The notes under the pieces were generated by a model that made no database searches, was not told where the DNA came from, and saw only the letters and a program-made list of their open reading frames with translations. This document shows, piece after piece, positions 13,940 to 20,660 of a DNA stretch of 20,808 nt (positions are counted from its first letter, which is position 1; every line of letters starts with the position of its first letter). Origin of the DNA: JBECKR01 sp040235415 (GTDB lineage Bacteria > Acidobacteriota > Polarisedimenticolia > Polarisedimenticolales > Polarisedimenticolaceae); NCBI GenBank assembly GCA_040235415.1, contig JBECKR010000213.1, positions 1-20,808 of the forward strand, in the 5' to 3' direction. The position numbers and the translations under genes were made by a program.

Positions 13940-15133
13940 ATGGCCAGGATGCGAAACGGACTCGAGACGCTGCTCGCCGGAGGCCCGGGCTCGGTCGGCC
14001 TGCCGCCGGGCGCACGCGTGGCCCTCGTGGTGCACCCCGCCTCCGTCGATGCGTCGGTCGTCCATGCGGCCGACCGGATCCGCCGGGATCCGCGCTGGAG
14101 TCTCGTGCGGCTGCTCGCGCCGGAGCACGGCCTGCGGGGCGAGGCCCAGGACATGGAGGGGATCGAGGACGCCGTCGACGCCGCCACCGGTCTCCCGATC
14201 CGCAGCCTCTACGGCCACGACGCCTCGACGCTGGCCCCCCGGCCGGCGGATCTCGCGGACGTCGACGCCGTGATCTACGACCTCCAGGACGTCGGCAGCC
14301 GCTACTACACCTTCGTCTACACCCTGAGCCACGTCATGGAGGCCGCGCGGGACGCGGGCGTGCCCGTCGTCGTCCTCGACCGCCCGAACCCGCTCGGCGG
14401 CATCGCCATCGAGGGGCCGGTGTTGGATCGCGCGCTGGCATCGTTCGTCGGTCGCTATCCGCTCCCCGTGCGGCACGGGCTCACGACCGCCGAGCTCGCG
14501 CGCTGGTTCAACGAGGTCGAGGGCATCGGATGCGACCTCCGCGTGGTGCCGATGGTGGGCTGGCGCCGGCGGATGTTCTTCGACGATACCGGCCTGCCTT
14601 GGATTCCGCCGTCCCCGAACATGCCCACGCTCGATACGGCGATCGTCTACCCCGGCAGCTGCCTCGTCGAGGGCACGACGCTCTCCGAGGGGCGGGGTAC
14701 CGCCCGCCCGTTCGAGCAGGTCGGCGCGCCGGACCTCGACGGCGCGGCCCTCGCGTCGAGGCTCCGCGCCGAGGGGCTCCCCGCCGTGCTGTTCCGCGAC
14801 GTCGCGTTCCGCCCGATGTTCCACAAGCACGCGGGACGGACGTGCGGCGGCGTGTTCGTCCACGTCCGCGATCGCGGGACGTTCCGGCCGTTCGCGACCT
14901 ACCTGGTCCTGTTGCGCGAGGCGCGGCGCCTCGCCCCGGAATGCTTCGCGTGGCGATCCGAGGCCTACGAGTTCGTCCGCGACCGCCCGGCGATCGACCT
15001 CCTGCTCGGTCGCGAGGGGCTGCGCGCCGCGATCGAGGCGGGGGCGGGGCTCGTCGAGATGGAATCGACCTGGAGCGCCGACCTCGCGCGCTTCGCTCGC
15101 TCGCGCGAGCGCTTCCTGCTCTACCCGAACTGA
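13940..15133 (+). CDS. NamZ/DUF1343-family exo-beta-N-acetylmuramidase-like protein, no signal peptide
   Basis: The 397-residue protein matches the DUF1343/NamZ family throughout: LLAPEHGLRGEAQDMEGI, AATGLPIRSLYG, VIYDLQDVGSRYYTFVYTL, VLDRPNPLGG, RHGLTTAELARWFN, and PPSPNMPTLDTAIVYPG followed by CLVEGTTLSEGRGTARPFE. NamZ removes MurNAc from peptidoglycan fragments, in Bacillus outside the cell. Here the start at 13940, chosen for its GGAGGG site, gives an N-terminus MARMRNGLETLLAGG with no hydrophobic segment, and the longer in-frame start at 13868 adds none. It is therefore probably cytoplasmic, perhaps for recycling imported muropeptides. It diverges from the Omp85-like gene; its stop overlaps the end of the glycosyltransferase gene by 13 bp, convergently. 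Confidence 0.9.
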   Translation: MARMRNGLETLLAGGPGSVGLPPGARVALVVHPASVDASVVHAADRIRRDPRWSLVRLLAPEHGLRGEAQDMEGIEDAVDAATGLPIRSLYGHDASTLAPRPADLADVDAVIYDLQDVGSRYYTFVYTLSHVMEAARDAGVPVVVLDRPNPLGGIAIEGPVLDRALASFVGRYPLPVRHGLTTAELARWFNEVEGIGCDLRVVPMVGWRRRMFFDDTGLPWIPPSPNMPTLDTAIVYPGSCLVEGTTLSEGRGTARPFEQVGAPDLDGAALASRLRAEGLPAVLFRDVAFRPMFHKHAGRTCGGVFVHVRDRGTFRPFATYLVLLREARRLAPECFAWRSEAYEFVRDRPAIDLLLGREGLRAAIEAGAGLVEMESTWSADLARFARSRERFLLYPN

Positions 15134-15963
15134 CGCTCCGCCGGGCGAGCGGCGGGATCCGGGTCCTCGGGCGTAGGCCCCGCCTCGGCCCGCAGGGCGG
15201 GGTCGACCGACCGGTGCCGCTCCCAGTGCTTGGCGTGCTTCGCGAGCACGTAGAACGCGGACCCCGCGGAGGCCACGAAGCCTCGGACACCGTCGGCGAA
15301 GCCTCCCCGCAGAACGTAGAGCCTGAGAAAGGTCGCCGGGGGCGACAGCACGAGCCGGGCCAGCGAGAACCGCGCACCGCGATCGTCGAGCGAGCCCGCG
15401 GCGAGGGTCGTGTAGCGGTCGAGGCGTGCGAGGTAGTCCTCGAGCGAACGGTACGAAAGATGCTCGATGGCACCCCGAAGGCGGGCGACCCGCGCGCCGG
15501 GCACGAGGCGCACCGACTCGTGTACGCGGCCGCCCTCGAACCTCCCGATGTCGCGGCGGAACAACCGTACGGGCCGGTCCGGCGTCCACGTCCGGCGCAG
15601 GAACGCCCCGCAGAACGCGGTCCGGCGGTCGATGCGGTACGCGTCCGCGCGGGGCGCCGCCATCTCCCGCTCGATCTCCCGCCGGAGCTTCGGCGTGAGC
15701 CACTCGTCGGCGTCGAGGCTGAGCACGAAGCGGTGCCGCGCTTGCGTGATCGCGCGATTGCGAGTCTCGACCCAGCCGTCCCACGACAGTCGTACGACGC
15801 GCGCGCCCTCGCGCTCCGCGACCGCGGCCGTCGCGTCGTGCGATCCGGTGTCCGCGACCAGCACGTCGGCGAGCCCGCGGACGCTCCGCAGACAGCGCGC
15901 GACGTCCCGCTCGGCGTCGCGCGCGACGACGACGACCGACAGCGGCTCCGGCGCCGAGGACAT
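15121..15963 (-). CDS. Family 2 glycosyltransferase (WaaE/KdtX-like)
   Basis: The 280-residue protein opens with PLSVVVVARDAERDVARCLRSV and ADTGSHDAT, typical of family 2 transferases, followed by WVETRNRAI and LSLDADEWL (Asp84-x-Asp86, metal and sugar-nucleotide binding). The arrangement DGWVETRNRA-LDADEWLT resembles WaaE/KdtX, enzymes that decorate the lipopolysaccharide core, so an envelope glycan acceptor is likely but unproven. The end has a hydrophobic patch (LARLVLSPPATFLRLYVLRGG) that may contact the membrane. It begins 5 nt after the sppA stop, so the two are almost surely co-transcribed. The tail is rich in Pro and Ala and of low complexity. Confidence 0.85.
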   Translation of the reverse strand: MSSAPEPLSVVVVARDAERDVARCLRSVRGLADVLVADTGSHDATAAVAEREGARVVRLSWDGWVETRNRAITQARHRFVLSLDADEWLTPKLRREIEREMAAPRADAYRIDRRTAFCGAFLRRTWTPDRPVRLFRRDIGRFEGGRVHESVRLVPGARVARLRGAIEHLSYRSLEDYLARLDRYTTLAAGSLDDRGARFSLARLVLSPPATFLRLYVLRGGFADGVRGFVASAGSAFYVLAKHAKHWERHRSVDPALRAEAGPTPEDPDPAARPAERQFG

Positions 15964-15968
15964 GCTGC

Positions 15969-17738
15969 TCAGCGTCCCGGGACCGCCTCGGGCATGCTCA
16001 GGACGCCGCGATCCCGCGGAGCGAGGCCGATGCGCTCGGCCGCGACCCAGACCGGACGGAGCCGCTCGAGCGCGCCGGCCATGACCCGGACGGCGGCTCC
16101 TTCGCTGCTGTCCGGCCCGGACGAGAACAGCTCCTCGAAGGGAGACTTCGGCTTCGGGAACACGCGGATGCGGACGTCCTTGTCGTCCGGGATCCCCGCC
16201 GCTTCCTTCGCCAGCCGGATCGCTTCCGGGAACCCGCCGAGCGCGTCCACGAGGCCGAGCCGCTTCGCGTCCTCCCCGCTCCAGATCCGGCCGCGGGCGA
16301 TCTCGAGCACCCGCTCGCGGTCCATGCGTCGCCCTTCCGCGACGCGCGAGGTGAAGTCGGCGTACACGCGGTCGAGCCAGCCCTCGAACTTCTTCCACTC
16401 CGAAGGGTCGTAGTCCTCGGTGCTCGACCACATCGTCGCGTGCTCCCCGGCGTGGACCTCGTCGAACGTCACGCCGAGCTTGCTCCACAGCCCGGTCGTG
16501 ACGAGCTTGCCGCCCAGCACGCCGATCGACGCCGTGATCGTGCCGGGCTCGGCGACGATCTTGTCCGCCGCCATCGCGACGAAGTACCCGCCGGAGCCTG
16601 CCAGGTTTCCCATCGTGACGATCACCGGCTTGCCGGCCTCGCGCGCCCGCGCCGTTTCCCGCCACACGGTGTCCGATCCGACGTACGAGCCGCCCGGGGA
16701 GTCGACGCGGAAGACGATCGCCTTGATGGACGGATCGTCGATCGCGTCGCGCAGGGCCGCCGCGACCTCGTCCGCACCGAGCACGAACGACCCGCTGAGC
16801 GGGTCGTAGCCACCCCGGCCGCGCTGCACCGCTCCCACCCCGTAGACGAGAGCGATCTCCTCGCCCTCGGCGTGCGGGCGACCCGCGCGCTCGAGGTACG
16901 GTCCGTGGTAGAGAAGCTTGGCGTCCTTGCCGGCCTTCTCGCGGACGTGCGCGAGGACCTCGTCCCGGTACTTGAGCCCGTCGACGAGGTGGGCCTCCAC
17001 CGCCTGCTGCCCGAGGAACGGCCCGCGGTCGATCTCCCCTCTCACCTCGTCGGCCGCGATCCCGCGCCCCTCGGAGATACCGGCCACGATCTGGGCGAAC
17101 TGCGATTCCATGAGCGCGGTCATCGCCTCGCGGTGCGGCTCGGTGTACTTCGTCTCCGTGAACGTGTTCATCGCGTTCTTGTACTGGTAGCGATGGTCCA
17201 TTCGGGGGACGACGTCGAGCTTGTCGAGCGTGCCGCGGATGAACGGAGTCTCGTAGATCAATCCGGTGAGGCCGACGTCGCCCGCGGGCTGGATGTAGAT
17301 CTCGTCGAACGCGGTCGCGAGGTAGTACGACCCGTTTCCGGGTCCGAACTCCCCGAACGTGTCCGCGTAGGCGAATGCGGGCTTCCCGGCCTTGCGGAAC
17401 GCGGCGACGGCGTCCCGCAGCTCCTGGATCTGCGCGAGCCCCATCGACGCGCCGGAGAGATTCGCGACGACGCCGACGACGCGGCGGTCCTTCGCGCCGC
17501 GCTCGAGCGCATCGACGACGTCGCGTACGACCACGGCGTTCCGCATCATCGCCCGCGCGAACGGATCCGCCGGAAGGTACTCGACGACGGGGCCGTCGAG
17601 TTTCAGCTCCAGCAGCACGTGATCGGGTACCGACGGCTTGGCCAACACCGAGACCACGGCCACGATTCCGACCACCCCCACGGCGAGGACGGCGAGTGCG
17701 CCGAAGATGGCGAGCAGTCCCACGACGAAGCGCTTCAT
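15969..17738 (-). CDS. sppA: Signal peptide peptidase SppA, long (67K) form
   Basis: The 589-residue protein has one N-terminal membrane segment (about 4-33) and two tandem S49 domains, as in E. coli SppA. The Lys of the Ser-Lys dyad is in the first domain (YQYKNAMNTF, Lys187) and the Ser in the second (GNLAGSGGYFVAMAAD, Ser382). RVDSPGG and GSIGVLGG-like segments (TASIGVLGGK) also match. It digests cleaved signal peptides in the membrane. I place the start at ATG 17738, after GGAGGTGA with 5 nt spacing; the in-frame GTG at 17747 lies within that ribosome site. The gene follows the arginine deiminase gene after 80 nt that contain a strong GC hairpin, and precedes the glycosyltransferase. Confidence 0.93.
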   Translation of the reverse strand: MKRFVVGLLAIFGALAVLAVGVVGIVAVVSVLAKPSVPDHVLLELKLDGPVVEYLPADPFARAMMRNAVVVRDVVDALERGAKDRRVVGVVANLSGASMGLAQIQELRDAVAAFRKAGKPAFAYADTFGEFGPGNGSYYLATAFDEIYIQPAGDVGLTGLIYETPFIRGTLDKLDVVPRMDHRYQYKNAMNTFTETKYTEPHREAMTALMESQFAQIVAGISEGRGIAADEVRGEIDRGPFLGQQAVEAHLVDGLKYRDEVLAHVREKAGKDAKLLYHGPYLERAGRPHAEGEEIALVYGVGAVQRGRGGYDPLSGSFVLGADEVAAALRDAIDDPSIKAIVFRVDSPGGSYVGSDTVWRETARAREAGKPVIVTMGNLAGSGGYFVAMAADKIVAEPGTITASIGVLGGKLVTTGLWSKLGVTFDEVHAGEHATMWSSTEDYDPSEWKKFEGWLDRVYADFTSRVAEGRRMDRERVLEIARGRIWSGEDAKRLGLVDALGGFPEAIRLAKEAAGIPDDKDVRIRVFPKPKSPFEELFSSGPDSSEGAAVRVMAGALERLRPVWVAAERIGLAPRDRGVLSMPEAVPGR

Positions 17739-17754
17739 GACGGTCACCTCCCTC

Positions 17755-17780
17755 GCGCGCCGGCGGCCGGGCCGGCGCGC
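17755..17780. repeat. Perfect 10-bp GC inverted repeat just upstream of the sppA ribosome site
   Basis: GCGCGCCGGC (17755-17764) and GCCGGCGCGC (17771-17780) are perfect complements with a 6-nt loop. There is no T-run, so it is not a classical terminator. It lies about 10 nt before the sppA Shine-Dalgarno in the intercistronic RNA and could stabilise the sppA half after cleavage or act as a partial terminator. Nearby, CGACCGGTCG (17798-17807) is a 10-bp palindrome. Confidence 0.5.
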
Positions 17781-17818
17781 ACTCTGGCTCTACGGATCGA
17801 CCGGTCGGTCGGTTGCGG

Positions 17819-19093
17819 TCAATCCGGATCGTCCCGGACGATCGGATGGCTCAAACAGTGCGGGCCACCCCGCGCGCGCGACATCTCGTGGCTCTCGAGC
17901 AGGATCGAGACGCGGGCGGACACTTCGAGATCGACCTCGTCGCGCCCGAGGAGGAGGTCCTCCGCACGCACGGTGCGGAACCCCCTCCGGTCGAGCTCCT
18001 CCGCCGTCGCGAGGTTGCGATCGTACAGCGTCACGACGCCGGGCGCGACGGCCAGGGCGTTGGCGCCGTCGGTCCACTGCTCGCGCTGCTGGGTCACGGG
18101 ATCGGGCCCGCCGCAGGGGATCGGCTCGAAGTCGAGCCCGCGCGCACGGAGCGCCGACAGCAGGTCGGGTTGCTCCACCGGCGCCGGATCGGGGTCGTGC
18201 AGGTCGAACGCGTACACTCGCGCCGTCTCCCGGCGCTCGGGCAGGATGACCGGCGGATACACGAGGCAAGCGTCGCGGTCGACCGGCGTGATCAGCGTGT
18301 CGAGGTGCATGTAGGCCCGGCGCTTCGGAACCTCGACGACCACGATCCACCGCGGGCCGTCGTCGCGGCGCGCGAGCGCCCGCACCATGTGCTGGATCGC
18401 GCTGCGGTTGGTGCGCTCGGAATGCCCGACCGCGACGACCTCGCTCGAAAGCACGAGGACGTCCCCGCCCTCGAGCCGCGGCGCTTCGGGGTCGACGAAC
18501 AGCGGGTTGTCGCCGCGCATCGCGAGCGGGTCCAGCAGCACCGGCACCTCCCGGAGGTCGGGGTGGAACCGGAAGGCGAGCCGCGCGAGCAACGCCTCGC
18601 GGTGCCGCGCGGGCGCCGCCATGGAGGCGAACACCACCCCGTCGCGCAAGACGACCTGCGGGTCGCGCTGGAAGCACCAGTTCGGCAGCGGCGCGAGCCG
18701 GAAAAGGTCCTCGGAATCGACGCCCGTAACGGGAGGCGGCTCCGGAAGGACGCCGCGCACGAGCGCGGCGGCGAGCTCGTCCGCGGGCAGCCCCTCGAGG
18801 GAATCCCGCAGCTCGCGCGGAAGATCCGGGATCAGGACGTCGAACAGCAACGCGCGGGCCTCCCCGCTCTCGAGGCTCTCCTCGAGCAGGTCCGCGGCCT
18901 CGACGATCTCGATGTCGAGCAGCTGCAGAACCCGGCGGAACATGGCGTGTTCGTCGCGGGCGCGGTCGCCGAACAGGATGTCGTCGAACAGCAGCTCCTC
19001 CATCATGGAGGGCACCATGCGATCGACCTCCTCGCCGGGCTCGTGGACCAGCACCCGCCGCAGCCGCCCGATCTCGGACGTGACGTGGACCAT
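17819..19093 (-). CDS. arcA: Arginine deiminase
   Basis: The 424-residue protein has the guanidino-group-modifying fold with all catalytic residues in place: WCFQRDP (Asp144; the usual FTRDP has Thr for Gln), LEGGDVL (Glu208), AYMHLDTLITPVD (His263, Asp265) and RGGPHCLSHPI (nucleophile Cys413). The N-terminus SEIGRLRRVLVHEPGEE is typical. It hydrolyses arginine to citrulline and ammonia in the cytoplasm. No carbamate kinase, ornithine carbamoyltransferase or antiporter is nearby, so the ATP-yielding pathway is not encoded here; the enzyme may instead serve nitrogen supply or acid resistance. The start at 19093 lies 11 nt after the CoA-binding gene. Confidence 0.93.
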   Translation of the reverse strand: MVHVTSEIGRLRRVLVHEPGEEVDRMVPSMMEELLFDDILFGDRARDEHAMFRRVLQLLDIEIVEAADLLEESLESGEARALLFDVLIPDLPRELRDSLEGLPADELAAALVRGVLPEPPPVTGVDSEDLFRLAPLPNWCFQRDPQVVLRDGVVFASMAAPARHREALLARLAFRFHPDLREVPVLLDPLAMRGDNPLFVDPEAPRLEGGDVLVLSSEVVAVGHSERTNRSAIQHMVRALARRDDGPRWIVVVEVPKRRAYMHLDTLITPVDRDACLVYPPVILPERRETARVYAFDLHDPDPAPVEQPDLLSALRARGLDFEPIPCGGPDPVTQQREQWTDGANALAVAPGVVTLYDRNLATAEELDRRGFRTVRAEDLLLGRDEVDLEVSARVSILLESHEMSRARGGPHCLSHPIVRDDPD

Positions 19094-19104
19094 CGATCCC
19101 CCGA

Positions 19105-19512
19105 TCACTCGCGGAAGCCGGTCACGACGAGCAGGCACGAGCCGTCCGCGATGACCTCGAGGCCGAGCTCCTCCGCACGCCGAACCGCCGCGGGGCTCTC
19201 GGCGCCGGGCTGCATCCAGACGAGCTCGACACCGGCCTCGGCGGCCTGCTCCACGATCCTCTCCGTGACCGCGGGCGGCGTGATCACCGAGATCGCGCGG
19301 ACGCGGTCGGGCACGGACGCGAGGTCCGGGTAGGCCCGGCGCCCCTCGACCTCTTCCGCGTTCGGGTTGACCGGGTAGGCCTCGATCCCCTTCCGGAGGT
19401 ACGCCCGCAGCACCTTGTTGCCGTACTTCGCCCGGCTACGGCTCGCTCCGACGACGGCGAACGGCCCGCGCTCGAGGAAGAGCGCGATCCGCGCCGCGAT
19501 GGTCTCGGTCAT
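19105..19512 (-). CDS. CoA-binding (Rossmann-type) domain protein, YccU-like
   Basis: The 135-residue protein is a single CoA_binding_2 domain: FAVVGASRSRAKYGNKVLRAYL (GASR nucleotide loop), GIEAYPVNPNAEEVEGRRAYPDL in outline (VNP motif), AISVITPPAVTERIVEQAAEAG and LVWMQPGAES, ending with GLEVIADGSCLL. It corresponds to YccU and to the N-terminal domain of succinyl-CoA synthetase alpha-like proteins. Its exact function is not known. It probably begins the operon continuing with arginine deiminase, sppA and the glycosyltransferase. GGAG lies just before ATG 19512, and TAAGAT 20 nt upstream may be its -10. Confidence 0.88.
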   Translation of the reverse strand: MTETIAARIALFLERGPFAVVGASRSRAKYGNKVLRAYLRKGIEAYPVNPNAEEVEGRRAYPDLASVPDRVRAISVITPPAVTERIVEQAAEAGVELVWMQPGAESPAAVRRAEELGLEVIADGSCLLVVTGFRE

Positions 19513-19532
19513 GGTCTCCGTCCTCGGGCGCC

Positions 19533-19538
19533 ATCTTA
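19533..19538 (-). promoter_or_regulatory. Possible -10 of the CoA-binding/arginine deiminase operon
   Basis: On the minus strand TAAGAT (19538-19533) lies 20 nt before ATG 19512. No -35 is clear. It is divergent from, and about 20 nt away from, the Hsp20 promoter. Confidence 0.3.
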
Positions 19539-19559
19539 GCCCGGATGTGCGGCCCCCGC

Positions 19560-19588
19560 TTGACAGTCCGCGGGAGCGGTTCTAACGA
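19560..19588 (+). promoter_or_regulatory. Sigma-70 type promoter of the hsp20 pair
   Basis: A perfect TTGACA (19560-19565), a 17-nt spacer and TAACGA (19583-19588) give a predicted start near 19595. The -10 lies at the centre of a dyad described separately. No CIRCE or HspR-type repeat is present. Confidence 0.65.
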
Positions 19589-19596
19589 ACCGTTCG
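19577..19596. promoter_or_regulatory. Operator-like dyad overlapping the hsp20 -10
   Basis: CGGTTC (19577-19582) and GAACCG (19587-19592) are perfect complements flanking TAAC. The overlapping CGAACCGTTCG (19586-19596) is a second perfect dyad. Both cover the -10 and the predicted start, where a repressor would block polymerase. The protein that binds, if any, is unknown. Confidence 0.4.
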
Positions 19597-19597
19597 T

Positions 19598-19646
19598 CGG
19601 CGGGCGGCCCCGCCGGCGACATTCAGGATCCCTTCAGAGGAGGGTC
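19598..19646 (+). promoter_or_regulatory. Candidate RNA thermometer in the hsp20 leader
   Basis: The roughly 57-nt leader can fold into two hairpins. The first is a 7-bp GC clamp, CGGCGGG (19598-19604) with CCCGCCG (19609-19615). The second pairs 19627-19635 with 19639-19646: two outer pairs, a bulged U, CCC with GGG, U-A, a U-G wobble and C-G, closed by loop AGA. It locks the Shine-Dalgarno GGAGGG (19639-19644). A weak, imperfect stem over the ribosome site of a small heat-shock gene is the layout of ROSE-type and fourU thermometers. The folding is by hand; no thermodynamic calculation was made. Confidence 0.45.
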
Positions 19647-19651
19647 ACGAT

Positions 19652-20122
19652 ATGACGTACCGCACGTTCGACGTCTTCGCCGACATGGACCGGCTGCGCC
19701 GGGAGCTCGACGAGTTCCTGACGGGCGGACGGAGCCTGTGGAACCTTCCGTTCTCGAGGTTCTCGTTCCTTCCCGGCCGCGCGTCGCGGTCGTACCCGCT
19801 GTTGAACGTGGTCGATCACGCCGACCGCCTCACGATCGACGCGCTCGCCCCGGGCCTCGAGCCGGACTCGATCGACGTCTCGGTGATGGGCAACCAGGTG
19901 TCGATCTCGGGACAGAAGAAACCGCACGAGCTCGAGAACGACGACGACGCGATCTGCCACCGCACGGAGCGCGCCGGCGGACAATTCCGGCGCACGCTGA
20001 CGCTCCCGAGCGACATCGACCGCGACGGCGTCCGCGCCGATTACCGTGACGGCCTGCTGCGGATCGAGCTGCCCAAGGCCGAGACCGCCCGGCCGCGCCG
20101 CATCCAGGTCAGCGTGGGCTGA
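19652..20122 (+). CDS. Small heat-shock protein Hsp20 (first of a pair)
   Basis: The 156-residue chaperone has an N-terminal arm rich in Arg and aromatic residues (FDVFADMDRLRRELDEFL, then SRFSFLPG) and an alpha-crystallin domain from about 50 to 150 (PLLNVVDHADRLTIDALAPGL, then VRADYRDGLLRIELPKAE in part). The end carries an I-x-V motif (RRIQVSVG), which joins neighbouring dimers in oligomers. It holds unfolding proteins in the cytoplasm. The start at 19652 has GAGGAGGG 7 nt upstream, but that site is in a hairpin that may open with heat. A second hsp20 gene follows after 35 nt. Confidence 0.93.
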   Translation: MTYRTFDVFADMDRLRRELDEFLTGGRSLWNLPFSRFSFLPGRASRSYPLLNVVDHADRLTIDALAPGLEPDSIDVSVMGNQVSISGQKKPHELENDDDAICHRTERAGGQFRRTLTLPSDIDRDGVRADYRDGLLRIELPKAETARPRRIQVSVG

Positions 20123-20157
20123 GCGCCCCGCGACCCCATCCCGAGGAGGTTCGAACC

Positions 20158-20568
20158 ATGACGACCGATATCGCCACCGCGCCCACGGCGGAGAAGCCGA
20201 CCACGACGACCGCGCGCGAGGTGCCCTCGACTCGTGAAGAGGCCCGTTTCCTCGCGCCCCCGGTCGACATCTGGGAGACCGAGGACGGCCTGACCGTCGT
20301 CGCCGACCTGCCGGGCGTCGCCCCGGACGCGGTCGACATCAAGGTCGAGGACGGCGTGCTCTCGATCCGAGGGACCTCGAGCTACCCGAATCCGACCGAC
20401 GCGACGCTGGCGGAGTTCTCGCTCGCCGGGTACTACCGCGAGTTCCAGCTGAGCGACCGCGTCGACCCCGAACGGATCACCGCCGAGCTCAGGAACGGCG
20501 TCCTGACCGTTCGGCTGCCGAAGGCCGAGAAGGCCCGTCCGAAGAAGGTCGAGGTCCGCGTCGGCTGA
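20158..20568 (+). CDS. Small heat-shock protein Hsp20 (second of a pair)
   Basis: The 136-residue protein has a Thr-rich, probably disordered N-terminal arm (to about residue 30), then an alpha-crystallin domain: PPVDIWETEDGLTVVADLPGV, VDIKVEDGVLSIRG, and ITAELRNGVLTVRLPKAEKARPKKVEV in part, with the A-x3-N-G-V-L signature of the family and a V-x-V tail. It is clearly different in sequence from its neighbour, so the two may co-assemble as IbpA and IbpB do. GAGGAGG lies 8 nt before ATG 20158. The 10 bases before ATG (20148-20157, GGTTCGAACC) are a perfect palindrome sharing two G with the ribosome site. Confidence 0.94.
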   Translation: MTTDIATAPTAEKPTTTTAREVPSTREEARFLAPPVDIWETEDGLTVVADLPGVAPDAVDIKVEDGVLSIRGTSSYPNPTDATLAEFSLAGYYREFQLSDRVDPERITAELRNGVLTVRLPKAEKARPKKVEVRVG

Positions 20569-20577
20569 TGCCGACCC

Positions 20578-20614
20578 ACCGCCGGGCCGTTGGACATCCC
20601 CGCGGCCCGGCGGT
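20578..20614 (+). terminator. 12-bp GC hairpin after the hsp20 pair, without T-run
   Basis: ACCGCCGGGCCG (20578-20589) and CGGCCCGGCGGT (20603-20614) are perfect complements with a 13-nt loop, starting 9 nt after the second hsp20 stop. The position suits a 3' end, but no T-run follows, so it may be a weak or tail-less terminator or a 3' stabiliser. It overlaps the promoter of the next gene. Confidence 0.45.
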
Positions 20615-20619
20615 ACCAT
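20590..20619 (+). promoter_or_regulatory. Promoter of the gene at 20661, woven into the hairpin
   Basis: TTGGAC (20590-20595), an 18-nt spacer and TACCAT (20614-20619) form a likely sigma-70 promoter. The -35 is in the loop of the inverted repeat and the spacer contains its right arm. The start would be near 20626, with a leader of about 35 nt. Confidence 0.5.
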
Positions 20620-20660
20620 CTCGCGTCCTCGAAACGTCCGAGCGACCCGGAGACCGTCGG

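Noticed and set aside
13852..14187. Longer start for the Omp85-like protein
   Set aside because: It overlaps the divergent NamZ gene and would bury the signal peptide.
12298..16413. A 1371-codon open frame on the plus strand, and others of 400-1050 codons on either strand (for example 12635-15784 minus, 3869-6373 minus, 8686-10335 plus)
   Set aside because: They are antisense or out-of-frame shadows of well-recognised genes in very GC-rich DNA, with Arg/Pro/Ala-rich low-complexity products and no family motifs.
17739..17747. GTG start of sppA three codons upstream
   Set aside because: That GTG is part of the GGAGGTGA ribosome-binding site of the ATG at 17738.
20148..20157. GGTTCGAACC palindrome before the second hsp20 as a second thermometer
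   Set aside because: It can form only about three base pairs with a four-base loop, too weak to call.
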